A stretch of DNA of 42,909 nt from Pararcticibacter amylolyticus. Lineage in GTDB: Bacteria; Bacteroidota; Bacteroidia; Sphingobacteriales; Sphingobacteriaceae. A model generated the notes under the pieces. The model saw only the letters and a program-made list of their open reading frames with translations, had not been told where the DNA came from and did no database searches. The stretch is from NCBI RefSeq assembly GCF_003130405.1, contig NZ_QEAS01000010.1:7893-50801 (forward strand), read 5' to 3'. Positions 8,174 through 16,740 of the stretch are shown here, one piece after another (position 1 is the first letter of the stretch; each line of letters opens with the position of its first letter). Made by a program: the position numbers and the translations under genes.

Positions 8174-10654
8174 TCAAAGCCTGAGGGAATCAAGTTCTTC
8201 CGTATACCCGGCAATTCTTCCTTTCAAAGCATTGTCGAGTATAGGGTTATTATTCAAATTTATTTCTTCAGCTCTGAATTTAGCAGCAAGATCTTTAGCT
8301 CCTACCTGAGCTGTCCGGCCTGCAATCCTGTGCAACAGTAAGGATACCTCTTCTATTTCATCCTTTTTTATCGCTTCTTTCAATTGAAGGATATCCAGAC
8401 TTGTATCCTGTTCAAAACGCTGAATGATTCTGGCGATCAGATCCTGGTCACCAAAAGCCATTTTCTCTATCACGCTCCGTTCGGCTTTCGCATTCTTAAC
8501 TTCATCTTTTTCTGCCGGAATCTTATTACTTCCTGGGCTCAAAAGACCAATCAGCTCAAATTCACGAAAGGGCTTCATCAGCAGTCCATCAAACCCGTAT
8601 TCCAGGATCTTCGCCCGCTCTTCAGGCAGAGCCTGAGCAGTAAGGGCATAGATCTTCACATGGTTTTTTAGTTTTTTCCTCAAAAGTCCGCACAGTTCTG
8701 AACCGTTCATCTGAGGCATTCTCATATCCATTAAAACCACTTGCAGATCTTCCGGCGGCTCCTCGTTCAGAATATCTTCCGGCAATCGAAAACAGTTGTG
8801 TCTGATATGATGCTTATCAAACAAAGAACAACACAATTGCAGGATAAATTCATCATCATCTACAATCCACACAAGTCCCTCGAACTCATCATGCCCGGGC
8901 TTCATCCCTTCAGCCTTCTTACCAGTCTCCTTCACAGCCACATACTTTAGTTTCACAGTAAAACACGACCCCTTACCCGCTTCACTGCTTGCTTCCACAG
9001 TACCGCCCTGGCCTTCAGTCAAAGCTCTTACAATGCTCAGACCGAGTCCCGTACCATTGGCATTAACAGACACCGGCTCCTCGCCCTGCTCAAATTCATT
9101 AAAGATCTTTTTTAAGTCCTCATCTTTTATCCCCCTGCCGGTATCCCGTACTTCAAAAGTAAAAAACTGCTTCCTTTTGACGCCGCGGTTATGTACAGTT
9201 AAAGATACCTCGCCATCCCGGGTAAACTTAATCGCGTTTCCCAGTAGGTTAAATAAAATCTGTTTCAGCCTGAAAGGATCTCCTATAATAAAATCTACGT
9301 CCGAAATCTCTTTTACTAAAACTAAACGCAGCAACTTTCTTTCGGCCTGGGGGCGCATTACCATCATCACTTCATCAAGCAACCTTGAGATACTGAATGT
9401 GCTCCTTGTAAATTTAAACTTACCTGAAGTGATCCTGCTATAGTCCAGAACCTCATTCACGATATGAAGCAGATGCACAGACGAATGATAAATGGCATCC
9501 AGATCCTTCCTGTCTGGTTTTTCCTGCCCTCTCACCTGCTCCGCATAGCCGATAATGGATTGAAGCGGAGTGCGGATTTCATGACTCATGCTCGACAGGA
9601 ATCGTTGTTTTGCAGTACTGTGATATTCTGCTTCATCCCTGGCAGTTTCAAGTTCTTCACGATATACGTTGCTTCTGCTGATATCCGTAAGAATAAGGTA
9701 AGCAAAAAAAGCAGTCACCAATATAAAACCGATCATAATCAGCTCAATGCTTCTGGCACTTCTGTTCACTACATCTGTAGCTCTCCCATTGTTAAGATCA
9801 ACCTGCCGTATAGCCTCCTTTTCCACCTCCTGGAGAACGATTAACATTTGGTTGATTAAAATATTTCCCGCATTTGACAGCTCAATCTCCCGGTTTATAA
9901 ATATAGAACTGCGTTGCCTCTGCTTCTTTTCAATGGTCTTCACAGCCTTCTCCATCGCCTGGATCACGCTGTCAGAACTGGCATGTGCAACCGTATCAAC
10001 CGTTATGCTGACCTCTTCTTTTACAACCTGCTGCTCCTTGTCATTCTTCTTTCTCCCGAAGAGCTTGTTAAAGAATCCCCGGTCTTTGTCCTTTTTATTT
10101 TCACCTTCGGGTACAACAGTAGTAGTAGAGAACTTCTGCTCTGTTGTTACAACCGTGCTGTCTATCTCCGTAGAACTTTTACCAATAAGGTCGTTAAGAG
10201 AACTAAGCTGGGTTGTAAAATCTTTTCCATTTACCAGTCCTTCCCTCACCTTAAGATAACTGATAAATAAGCGGTCCCGCTCAGCAAGCAGCCCTCTGAT
10301 TTCTTCAATACGCTGAATCTGGGAAGAATCTGAATGATAGAGTTTTTTAAGGGAATCCAGGCTGGCCCTCAGTGAATCAGATTCTCTAAGAAAGGCCCTG
10401 GAAGAAACAGATTTATTCCTGAAAGCCTGCGAACGCTGCACCTGGTCCAGTCTGGTGATATCACGAAAAAGATTATTCACAAGAGTAAGTTTCTTGTCCG
10501 GCGCTGAAATACTTTGAACAGTAGAAAGCATTTCATTAAACGCCACCTTACTTACCGCCCAGGCCAGAATTAACGCAACGAGACCAACACCAAAAGCGAT
10601 AATGACCTTTCTCTTGATCGTATTGGTATAAGTACTACTTTCAGGATTTGCCAT
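8174..10654 (-). CDS. Hybrid sensor histidine kinase with receiver and Hpt domains
   Basis: Membrane-bound hybrid kinase of 826 residues. Two membrane helices (about 17-37 and 303-323) flank a ~265-residue extracytoplasmic sensor region that is helical in character and not assigned to a family. It contains a strongly basic insert (about 187-210, KKDKDR...FGRKKNDKEQ). The cytoplasmic part has a HisKA helix with phosphoacceptor His358 in SHEIRTP, a HATPase domain (N-box with N473, G1 DTGRGIK 504-510, G2 NGTGLGLS 533-540), a receiver (D599/D600, Asp643, Thr672, Lys694) and a C-terminal Hpt with His775 in LLHRIAGR. All four relay sites are intact. It follows the exonuclease gene by 24 bp on the same strand and converges on the sigma-54 regulator, its likely partner. 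Confidence 0.93.
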   Translation of the reverse strand: MANPESSTYTNTIKRKVIIAFGVGLVALILAWAVSKVAFNEMLSTVQSISAPDKKLTLVNNLFRDITRLDQVQRSQAFRNKSVSSRAFLRESDSLRASLDSLKKLYHSDSSQIQRIEEIRGLLAERDRLFISYLKVREGLVNGKDFTTQLSSLNDLIGKSSTEIDSTVVTTEQKFSTTTVVPEGENKKDKDRGFFNKLFGRKKNDKEQQVVKEEVSITVDTVAHASSDSVIQAMEKAVKTIEKKQRQRSSIFINREIELSNAGNILINQMLIVLQEVEKEAIRQVDLNNGRATDVVNRSARSIELIMIGFILVTAFFAYLILTDISRSNVYREELETARDEAEYHSTAKQRFLSSMSHEIRTPLQSIIGYAEQVRGQEKPDRKDLDAIYHSSVHLLHIVNEVLDYSRITSGKFKFTRSTFSISRLLDEVMMVMRPQAERKLLRLVLVKEISDVDFIIGDPFRLKQILFNLLGNAIKFTRDGEVSLTVHNRGVKRKQFFTFEVRDTGRGIKDEDLKKIFNEFEQGEEPVSVNANGTGLGLSIVRALTEGQGGTVEASSEAGKGSCFTVKLKYVAVKETGKKAEGMKPGHDEFEGLVWIVDDDEFILQLCCSLFDKHHIRHNCFRLPEDILNEEPPEDLQVVLMDMRMPQMNGSELCGLLRKKLKNHVKIYALTAQALPEERAKILEYGFDGLLMKPFREFELIGLLSPGSNKIPAEKDEVKNAKAERSVIEKMAFGDQDLIARIIQRFEQDTSLDILQLKEAIKKDEIEEVSLLLHRIAGRTAQVGAKDLAAKFRAEEINLNNNPILDNALKGRIAGYTEELDSLRL

Positions 10655-10678
10655 TTTTTTCCTTTTCCCGGTATATCC

Positions 10679-12097
10679 CTAAACTAAAAACTCCGGCTGA
10701 ATGTTTGAAACGGCGATTGCTTCCTCCTTACTCTTCGAAACTACCTTCCATGGAAATCTTGAAGCATGATCAAGGATTAAATTCCTGATGTAGTCATTCG
10801 ACGGACAAGGATTCAGAAGTACTTTAACAGCCCCTAAGTCTGTAACAGGATGAGCAGAAGGCACATACCCCATTCCGTAAAGATTCCCCTGCTCCATCAG
10901 AATAACACCCTTTTCATCATTATTCCGCCCTTTATCAACCAGTAAAAACGACGGTGAAGAGACCTTTAGATAAGAAATCGACTCTGCAACCCTCGCATTG
11001 TAATCTTCATATAACTCATTTCCTTCACACACTCCCCGGCAATAATGGTTCGATATGCCGGTACACGGATCATTGTTCACCTGAATGAAACATAGCTTAG
11101 GGCACAACTCAAACTTTCTAACCAGAGACATCAGGATATTTCTTCCCTCGCTAAGGCTATTGAAAGAAAATAAAGGAAAGGAGTTCTTCCGCCGTTTGTC
11201 AATCATCAGTCGCGAATATCCTCTCTGATCTTCATAGCTATACAAACCATAGAGCTGTTCATAACGCTTCATCGCCCGGTTATTGGAAGGCCATAAGCGT
11301 TTAATCTCAATCGCTTCCAGAATAAAGGCCATCAGCTCGGTACCACATGGCTCATAACTTACAGAACATATATTTTTCAGGAACTCCTGCCTTTGCCTTC
11401 CGGGATTGTTGCCGGTAAAATGCGACACCACACGCTTTTTAATATTAACCGCTTTCCCGACATAGATCACACGTCCTTTACTGTCTTTAAAATAATAAAC
11501 ACCCGGCGTAGAGGGCAATGCATCAATATCATCTCTGCAAAGGCCCGGAGGCAACTGTTGTTCTTTCAGCTTACCATTAAGCAGCAGGTTGACATAACCA
11601 CTACTATCCTTCTGCAACAAAAGTGTAAAAAGCGTAGCTGTGGCCTTTGCGTCCCCGGCTGCCCGGTGTCTGCTGTCATTCAGAATATTAAGATGAGAAC
11701 AAAGCTTCCCCAGACTGTAAGAAGATAATCCCGGAAAAATCTTCCGGCACAGACGGACAGTGCAAAGCTTCTTACATTGAAGATCGAACCCATATAACGA
11801 AAGATGATGTTTCAAAAATGAATAGTCAAAATTGACATTATGGGCAACGAATATTTTGTCACAGAGCAGTTCATAAATTTCGGATGCAACATCTTTAAAT
11901 TCAGGGGCGTCCGCAAGCATCCCGTCATGAATTCCGGTAAGAGCGCGAATATAAACAGGAACTGGGATCCCCGGATTGATCAGGGTCTCATAATGGCGCA
12001 CAACATGATTACCGTCATGTATTAAAACGGCAATTTCAGTGATACCGTTGGCAGATGCATGCCCTCCCGTTGTCTCAATATCCACTATTGCATACAT
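10679..12097 (-). CDS. DnaQ-type 3'-5' exonuclease fused to UvrC-like GIY-YIG domain
   Basis: Probable DNA-repair nuclease of 472 residues. Residues 1-165 are a DEDDh exonuclease: D6/E8 in VDIETTG, D91, and H144/D149 in HRAAGDA. Residues about 193-275 are a GIY-YIG endonuclease domain (GVYYF 199-203, IYVGK 211-215) like the N-terminal half of UvrC or the E. coli Cho protein. After it come cysteines C336, C345, C353 and C357 (C332 is also near); the C-x7-C-x3-C end matches the iron-sulfur cysteines of E. coli UvrC. The UvrC C-terminal RNase H-like nuclease and HhH domains are missing. The ATG at 12097 starts directly at the exonuclease core. Such fusions are often annotated as DNA polymerase III epsilon, which is probably misleading. 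Confidence 0.88.
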   Translation of the reverse strand: MYAIVDIETTGGHASANGITEIAVLIHDGNHVVRHYETLINPGIPVPVYIRALTGIHDGMLADAPEFKDVASEIYELLCDKIFVAHNVNFDYSFLKHHLSLYGFDLQCKKLCTVRLCRKIFPGLSSYSLGKLCSHLNILNDSRHRAAGDAKATATLFTLLLQKDSSGYVNLLLNGKLKEQQLPPGLCRDDIDALPSTPGVYYFKDSKGRVIYVGKAVNIKKRVVSHFTGNNPGRQRQEFLKNICSVSYEPCGTELMAFILEAIEIKRLWPSNNRAMKRYEQLYGLYSYEDQRGYSRLMIDKRRKNSFPLFSFNSLSEGRNILMSLVRKFELCPKLCFIQVNNDPCTGISNHYCRGVCEGNELYEDYNARVAESISYLKVSSPSFLLVDKGRNNDEKGVILMEQGNLYGMGYVPSAHPVTDLGAVKVLLNPCPSNDYIRNLILDHASRFPWKVVSKSKEEAIAVSNIQPEFLV

Positions 12098-12101
12098 CTT
12101 A

Positions 12102-12109
12102 CAAAGATA
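12102..12109 (-). promoter_or_regulatory. Possible -7 element before the exonuclease/GIY-YIG gene
   Basis: TATCTTTG on the minus strand fits TAnnTTTG and ends 4 bp before the ATG at 12097. No -33 TTG at the right distance was found. If real, the message would be leaderless or nearly so. The alternative is read-through from the antiporter gene 21 bp upstream. Confidence 0.35.
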
Positions 12110-12118
12110 AATATAAGC

Positions 12119-14194
12119 TTACAACTCTCCTATCGAGCCCAGGGGAGTGTCCTCGTACGAATAAACACTCACCTTTGGGTAGACAAGGATCTTGGTCACC
12201 GATCCCAAATAACGTTCCAGTTTGGTCTGCAATCCGTCAAATGCTTTCTGGTAAGATTGTGATTCTTTTCTTGCCGCAACAAAAACGAGAAGATCATCAG
12301 GTTTAAGCCGGCTCTTTATTGCATCTGTATCTTCCAGATCAAACTGATCCGCAAAGTTAAAATGCGCCGTAATCTTTCTTTCATCCAGGAAACTTGTTAC
12401 AGCCGCCTGGGTCTTCAGATTACAATAGCAATAAACCGGGGCTGAGAGTTCTTTAGCCAAAAGGCAAACTTTTGATAACCACACAGAAAAACCAGCTTCC
12501 GATTCAGACAGGGGGGGACATAAAAGGACGATCCTGTCATGCACCGCAATCGGTCTCGTCAAATGACAAATAAACAGGTTCTTATCTGTACCTTCTATAA
12601 TGGTTTCCGTTTTGTCCCCCATAAACTTATTCAGAAAAGTCGTCTTCCGCGGCCAGCCCGACATAATAATGGTGGCTCCCTTCTCTCTCGCTGTGCGGAT
12701 CACACCGCTTGCTGCATTATAATCAATGGTGGTGATCACGTCGATGCCGGCTTCTGCCGCCGCTGCATAATGCAGTAAACCGTCCAGCCTCTTGCGGGCA
12801 AGTCTCAGATTATTCTCGGCATCTTCGTTATTATGAACTACAGATAAAAGCCTTATAGGATTTGCAGAACCCTTTTCCTTCAGCAGCACAGCCAGATCAA
12901 GCATCGCTTCCAGCTTATCAAAATTGGCTATCGGTACAAGAATATTCTCCGGTTCTTCCAGGTCTGTATTCTCCGGCAAATATTCTTCCTCTGTAGCCAT
13001 GATTTTTTTAGCAGCATGCTCTGTAGCAAACGACGCAACAATACATGTTGCAAGAATAAGAATGATGGTACCATTAAGAATGCTTTTATCGATAATTCCT
13101 GCATTATATCCTACCAGAATAATTGCCAGCGTAGCAGCGGCGTGGGCACTGCTCAAACCAAATATCAGCAGAGATTGAGCTTTCGTGTATTTGAACACCG
13201 CACCTGTCAGCACAGAAGCAAGCCATTTACTTGAAATTGCTACTGTAGTCAGCGCTCCGGCAACAATTAACGCCTCCGGCCCTTCCAGCAACACTCTTAG
13301 ATCTACAATCATCCCGACACTGATCAGGAAGAACGGAATAAACAGGGCATTACCAGTGAATTCTATTCTATTCATTAATGAAGAAGAGGACGGAATGAGC
13401 CGGTTAAGAGCCAACCCCGCAACAAAAGCCCCGATAATAGGCTCAACCCCTGCGAGCTGCGCCAGGAAAGCAGCAAAAAACACAACCGAGAGGACGAAGA
13501 TATAGTGAGATGTCTTCTCACTCTCAAGTCTGGTAAAAAACCACTTGGTTATCTTCGGTATGAACAGGAACATGATTACAGAAAAAAGGGCCAGCGAAAG
13601 AACCAGTTGAATCCAGAACTGGTAATTCAACGATCCCTCACTTGATCCCATGATCACAGCCAGAATAATCAGCACAGCAGTATCAGTAAGGATCGTTCCC
13701 CCTACAGTTATTGCCACAGCCTCATTTCTTGATACGCCGTAACGCGTAACTACCGGATAAGCTACCAGGGTATGAGTAGCAAACATGCTCGCTGTCAGAA
13801 TAGATGTAGACCAGGAGAAGCCAAGAAGATAATAACATACTGGCAATCCCAGCATCAGTGGTATAATAAAGGTGAAAAAGCCAAATGCAAAACTCTTATA
13901 CTTTTTCTTCCTGAACTCATTCATATCAAGCTCCAATCCGGCGATAAACATGATGTAGAGGAGCCCGATGGTGGAAAAAAGATTAACTGCAGAATTTTTC
14001 TCCAGTACATTAAATCCGTTAGGCCCTATCACGATTCCAGATACGATGAATCCTATAATACCGGGCACCTTTATCTTCCCCAGGATCAAAGGAGCCAGCA
14101 GGATAATAAAAAGAATCACGGAAAATACAAGGACTGGACTTTTTAAAGGGAGTTGAAATTCAGACAGAAGATGATTAACGACACTATTACTCAT
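12119..14194 (-). CDS. CPA2-family cation/proton antiporter with UspA-like C-terminal region
   Basis: Inner-membrane Na+/H+ or K+/H+ exchanger. Residues about 18-405 contain some 12 hydrophobic helices with the family motifs LLYIMFIAGLELDMNEF (about 79-95), the TD pair T170-D171 in the ion-binding helix, and GAFVAGLALNRL near 265. The soluble tail (about 415-691) has two stretches like universal stress proteins (ILVPIANF..., then RIVLLCPPLSESEAGF...), likely regulatory nucleotide-binding modules. Length 691 is typical of this Bacteroidota subgroup. The ion cannot be decided from sequence alone. The gene stands upstream of the exonuclease and hybrid kinase genes on the same strand. Confidence 0.9.
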   Translation of the reverse strand: MSNSVVNHLLSEFQLPLKSPVLVFSVILFIILLAPLILGKIKVPGIIGFIVSGIVIGPNGFNVLEKNSAVNLFSTIGLLYIMFIAGLELDMNEFRKKKYKSFAFGFFTFIIPLMLGLPVCYYLLGFSWSTSILTASMFATHTLVAYPVVTRYGVSRNEAVAITVGGTILTDTAVLIILAVIMGSSEGSLNYQFWIQLVLSLALFSVIMFLFIPKITKWFFTRLESEKTSHYIFVLSVVFFAAFLAQLAGVEPIIGAFVAGLALNRLIPSSSSLMNRIEFTGNALFIPFFLISVGMIVDLRVLLEGPEALIVAGALTTVAISSKWLASVLTGAVFKYTKAQSLLIFGLSSAHAAATLAIILVGYNAGIIDKSILNGTIILILATCIVASFATEHAAKKIMATEEEYLPENTDLEEPENILVPIANFDKLEAMLDLAVLLKEKGSANPIRLLSVVHNNEDAENNLRLARKRLDGLLHYAAAAEAGIDVITTIDYNAASGVIRTAREKGATIIMSGWPRKTTFLNKFMGDKTETIIEGTDKNLFICHLTRPIAVHDRIVLLCPPLSESEAGFSVWLSKVCLLAKELSAPVYCYCNLKTQAAVTSFLDERKITAHFNFADQFDLEDTDAIKSRLKPDDLLVFVAARKESQSYQKAFDGLQTKLERYLGSVTKILVYPKVSVYSYEDTPLGSIGEL

Positions 14195-14379
14195 AAGCTA
14201 GCTTCCTTACGGAAAATTCACACTTTTAAAGATGCTGAAATGCCTTAGCAGCATACCAGTTTTTATAAGCTATCCGTAAAGGTAGTAAATAATAGTAAAG
14301 GCAAAAACGCATCTAAGATGTCCGCAACTTAAGCCGCAGTTCTAAAAACGGACCGGGCATCTCCAGTTGACATCGGATC
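14195..14379. other. Intergenic region between GH3 and antiporter genes
   Basis: 185 bp that should hold the end of the GH29-GH3 transcript and the promoter of the antiporter. A 6-bp ATGCTG/CAGCAT hairpin occurs near 14241-14263, followed on the plus strand by a T run a few bases later, but it is weak and on the wrong strand for either gene. No clear TAnnTTTG box was found. Confidence 0.35.
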
Positions 14380-16737
14380 TTAAAGCTCCAGAACTCTCTG
14401 TAACCTTATATCTTCAGAAGAAGCTCCGATCATGACGGTAAATTCTCCGGGCTCGGTTACCCACTTCATTTCTGAGTTCAGCAACATAAAATCTTCCGTG
14501 TTTAAATCAAAACTCAGGTCTTTTTGTTCGCCTGCTTTCAGGTGCACCCGTTTAAACCTCTTCAGTTGCTTCAAAGGAGTGACCACCGAACTTACATGAT
14601 CCCTTAAATACAACTGCACCACTTCATCTCCATCTTTCGAACTGCTGTTTCGGATCCTGCATCTTACTCTAACTGCAAGGCTGTTATTGCTTCCGCTCTT
14701 TTCTATTGACAAACCCGAATACCCGAAACTGGAATAGCTCAATCCATATCCAAAGCAATAAAGCGGTTTAGAATCTACTTCTACATAATCATGGGGAGTT
14801 GGTTTCTTCTGATTGTAATACACCGGCAATTGCCCAACAGACTTCGGCACAGATACGGGTAGTCGCCCGGCTGGGTTATAATCACCAAACAAGACATCAG
14901 CAATCGCATTCCCTCCCTCCTGCCCCGGATACCAGGCATCCAGAATAGCCGGTACATTACTTGCTGCCCAGTTAATATTAAGAGGCCGTCCTTTAATCAA
15001 CACCAGCACTACCGGAGTTCCTGTTTTAACCACTGCCTTCAAAAGTTGAAGTTGTCTGCCCATTAAGTCAAGAGAAGACCGGTCGAACCCTTCCCCGCTT
15101 TCCATGTCACTCACCTTAACGTCCGATGCAGTAACTTTAGCAGCCCCAGTGCTCTGGTATTCCGTTTTAAAGTCTCTGGCACTTGATCCGCCTAGCACAA
15201 CCACTGCTACCTCAGCGTTCCTGGCAGCTTCCGCAGCCTTTGCAATTTCATCTATTGTTGTATCTCTTATAGCACAGCCTTTCACATAGCGTACACTTAC
15301 TGTTTTTCCTACCCTGGCTCTGATCCCTTTCAGTACAGTCACAATGGCCTGATCAGACTGGGGTGCTGTATAATCACCAAGCTGGTTATATATATTATCA
15401 GCATTCGGACCAATCACGGCAATACTTTTCACATCTTTCTTAAGTGGCAACAGGTTATTTTCATTTTTCAAAAGGATCAGGGACTCTTGTGCAACCTTCC
15501 TGGCCATTTCAACATTTGCAGCTTTTCCAACCTCTCTTGCTGCTTTTGCCGGATCAACATACGGGTTTTCAAACAAGCCCATCTCAAATTTTATCCTGAG
15601 CACTCTTGCCAAAGCGGTATCCAGCACCGCCTGACTTACTTTTCCTTTCTTCACCGCGTCAGCCAATGCACTTCCATACCCATAACCGCTTAAATCAGCA
15701 TCCAATCCCGCATTGATAGCCAGAGACGCTGCGTCAGCGGCTGTAGCCGCCACCTGGTGGTTATTTACTAGTCCTGAAATGCTACCCAGATCAGATACTA
15801 CAAATCCGTTGAATCCCCAATCTGCACGCAAAATATCTTTCAGCAATACAGGATTAGAAGAACAGGGTATCCCGTCTACCGAATTATAAGCGGTCATAAC
15901 AGACAAGGCTCCTGCCTTTACAGCCCGCTTAAACGGCGGCAGATACGCTTGATGAAGCTCTCTCTCTCCAACGGTCACGCTTCCACCATTATGCCCACCC
16001 TCGGGTACTCCATATACAGCAAAATGCTTCAGGGTAGCAACCACGTTCTTCCCCGACTTGAGGTCGCTTCCCTGAAACCCCTGAACCATCGCCTCTCCCA
16101 TTGCGCCATTCAAGACAGGGTCTTCTCCATACGTTTCCTCCACACGCGACCATCGCGGTTCGCGTGCCAGGTCCAGGACAGGTCCGTATCCGATATGAGC
16201 CCCCTGGAGTCTCGCCTCCGAAGCAATAACTTCAGCCATCCGTTTTATTAGTTCAGGATTCCAGGTACTGCTCTGACCTATCGATGTAGGAAACACAGTT
16301 GTACCGATTGCCATATGACCATGCGGACACTCTTCTGCAAGCAGAAGAGGAATACCCAAACGTGTTTTTTCCACGGCATATTTCTGTAGGGCATTGGTCG
16401 CCTTAGCTGCAAGGAACGGGTTCAGTCCCGTCTTCAGCGTTTTCTTCGTCCATGGATCAGCCCTCAACGTAGCCCATAACATCCCGGTATGCTGGTCCGC
16501 CTGCGCCTTCCGGTATACATCGCTGACAGAAACTTTATCCCCCTGCTTTTCATACATTTCCCACCCCAGCAGAACAGAAAGCTGTCCAACTTTCTCCTCA
16601 AGAGTCATACGTCCGATAAGATCACTGACCCGGCTTTCTACGGAAGCCTTGGCGTCTTTGTACAGGGGGCTTCTTTGCCCGCGAACAACAATGCTGAAAA
16701 AAAACAGGGAAACACAAAGCAACAACGATCTCTTCAT
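14380..16737 (-). CDS. Glycoside hydrolase family 3 (BglX-like), secreted
   Basis: Retaining exo-beta-glycosidase. An N-terminal signal peptide (about 1-20, ending VVRG-QR) sends it to the periplasm. The (beta/alpha)8 domain shows the substrate-binding KHFAVYG (237-243) and the nucleophile Asp316 in GFVVSDLGS. The alpha/beta sandwich (about 410-640) and a C-terminal fibronectin III-like domain (about 690-785) follow, the usual BglX layout and length (785). The SDLGS context differs from the common SDW. Substrate could be beta-glucosides, beta-xylosides or N-acetylglucosaminides; the locus suggests a glycoprotein-derived sugar, but that is inference. The start is 3 bp after the GH2 stop, so it is the last gene of the GH29-to-GH3 run. 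Confidence 0.92.
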   Translation of the reverse strand: MKRSLLLCVSLFFFSIVVRGQRSPLYKDAKASVESRVSDLIGRMTLEEKVGQLSVLLGWEMYEKQGDKVSVSDVYRKAQADQHTGMLWATLRADPWTKKTLKTGLNPFLAAKATNALQKYAVEKTRLGIPLLLAEECPHGHMAIGTTVFPTSIGQSSTWNPELIKRMAEVIASEARLQGAHIGYGPVLDLAREPRWSRVEETYGEDPVLNGAMGEAMVQGFQGSDLKSGKNVVATLKHFAVYGVPEGGHNGGSVTVGERELHQAYLPPFKRAVKAGALSVMTAYNSVDGIPCSSNPVLLKDILRADWGFNGFVVSDLGSISGLVNNHQVAATAADAASLAINAGLDADLSGYGYGSALADAVKKGKVSQAVLDTALARVLRIKFEMGLFENPYVDPAKAAREVGKAANVEMARKVAQESLILLKNENNLLPLKKDVKSIAVIGPNADNIYNQLGDYTAPQSDQAIVTVLKGIRARVGKTVSVRYVKGCAIRDTTIDEIAKAAEAARNAEVAVVVLGGSSARDFKTEYQSTGAAKVTASDVKVSDMESGEGFDRSSLDLMGRQLQLLKAVVKTGTPVVLVLIKGRPLNINWAASNVPAILDAWYPGQEGGNAIADVLFGDYNPAGRLPVSVPKSVGQLPVYYNQKKPTPHDYVEVDSKPLYCFGYGLSYSSFGYSGLSIEKSGSNNSLAVRVRCRIRNSSSKDGDEVVQLYLRDHVSSVVTPLKQLKRFKRVHLKAGEQKDLSFDLNTEDFMLLNSEMKWVTEPGEFTVMIGASSEDIRLQRVLEL

Positions 16738-16740
16738 AAC

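Noticed and set aside
14241-14263. Hairpin as terminator for the antiporter or GH3 gene
   Set aside because: The stem is only 6 bp with a long loop, and the nearby T run is on the plus strand, while both genes are on the minus strand.
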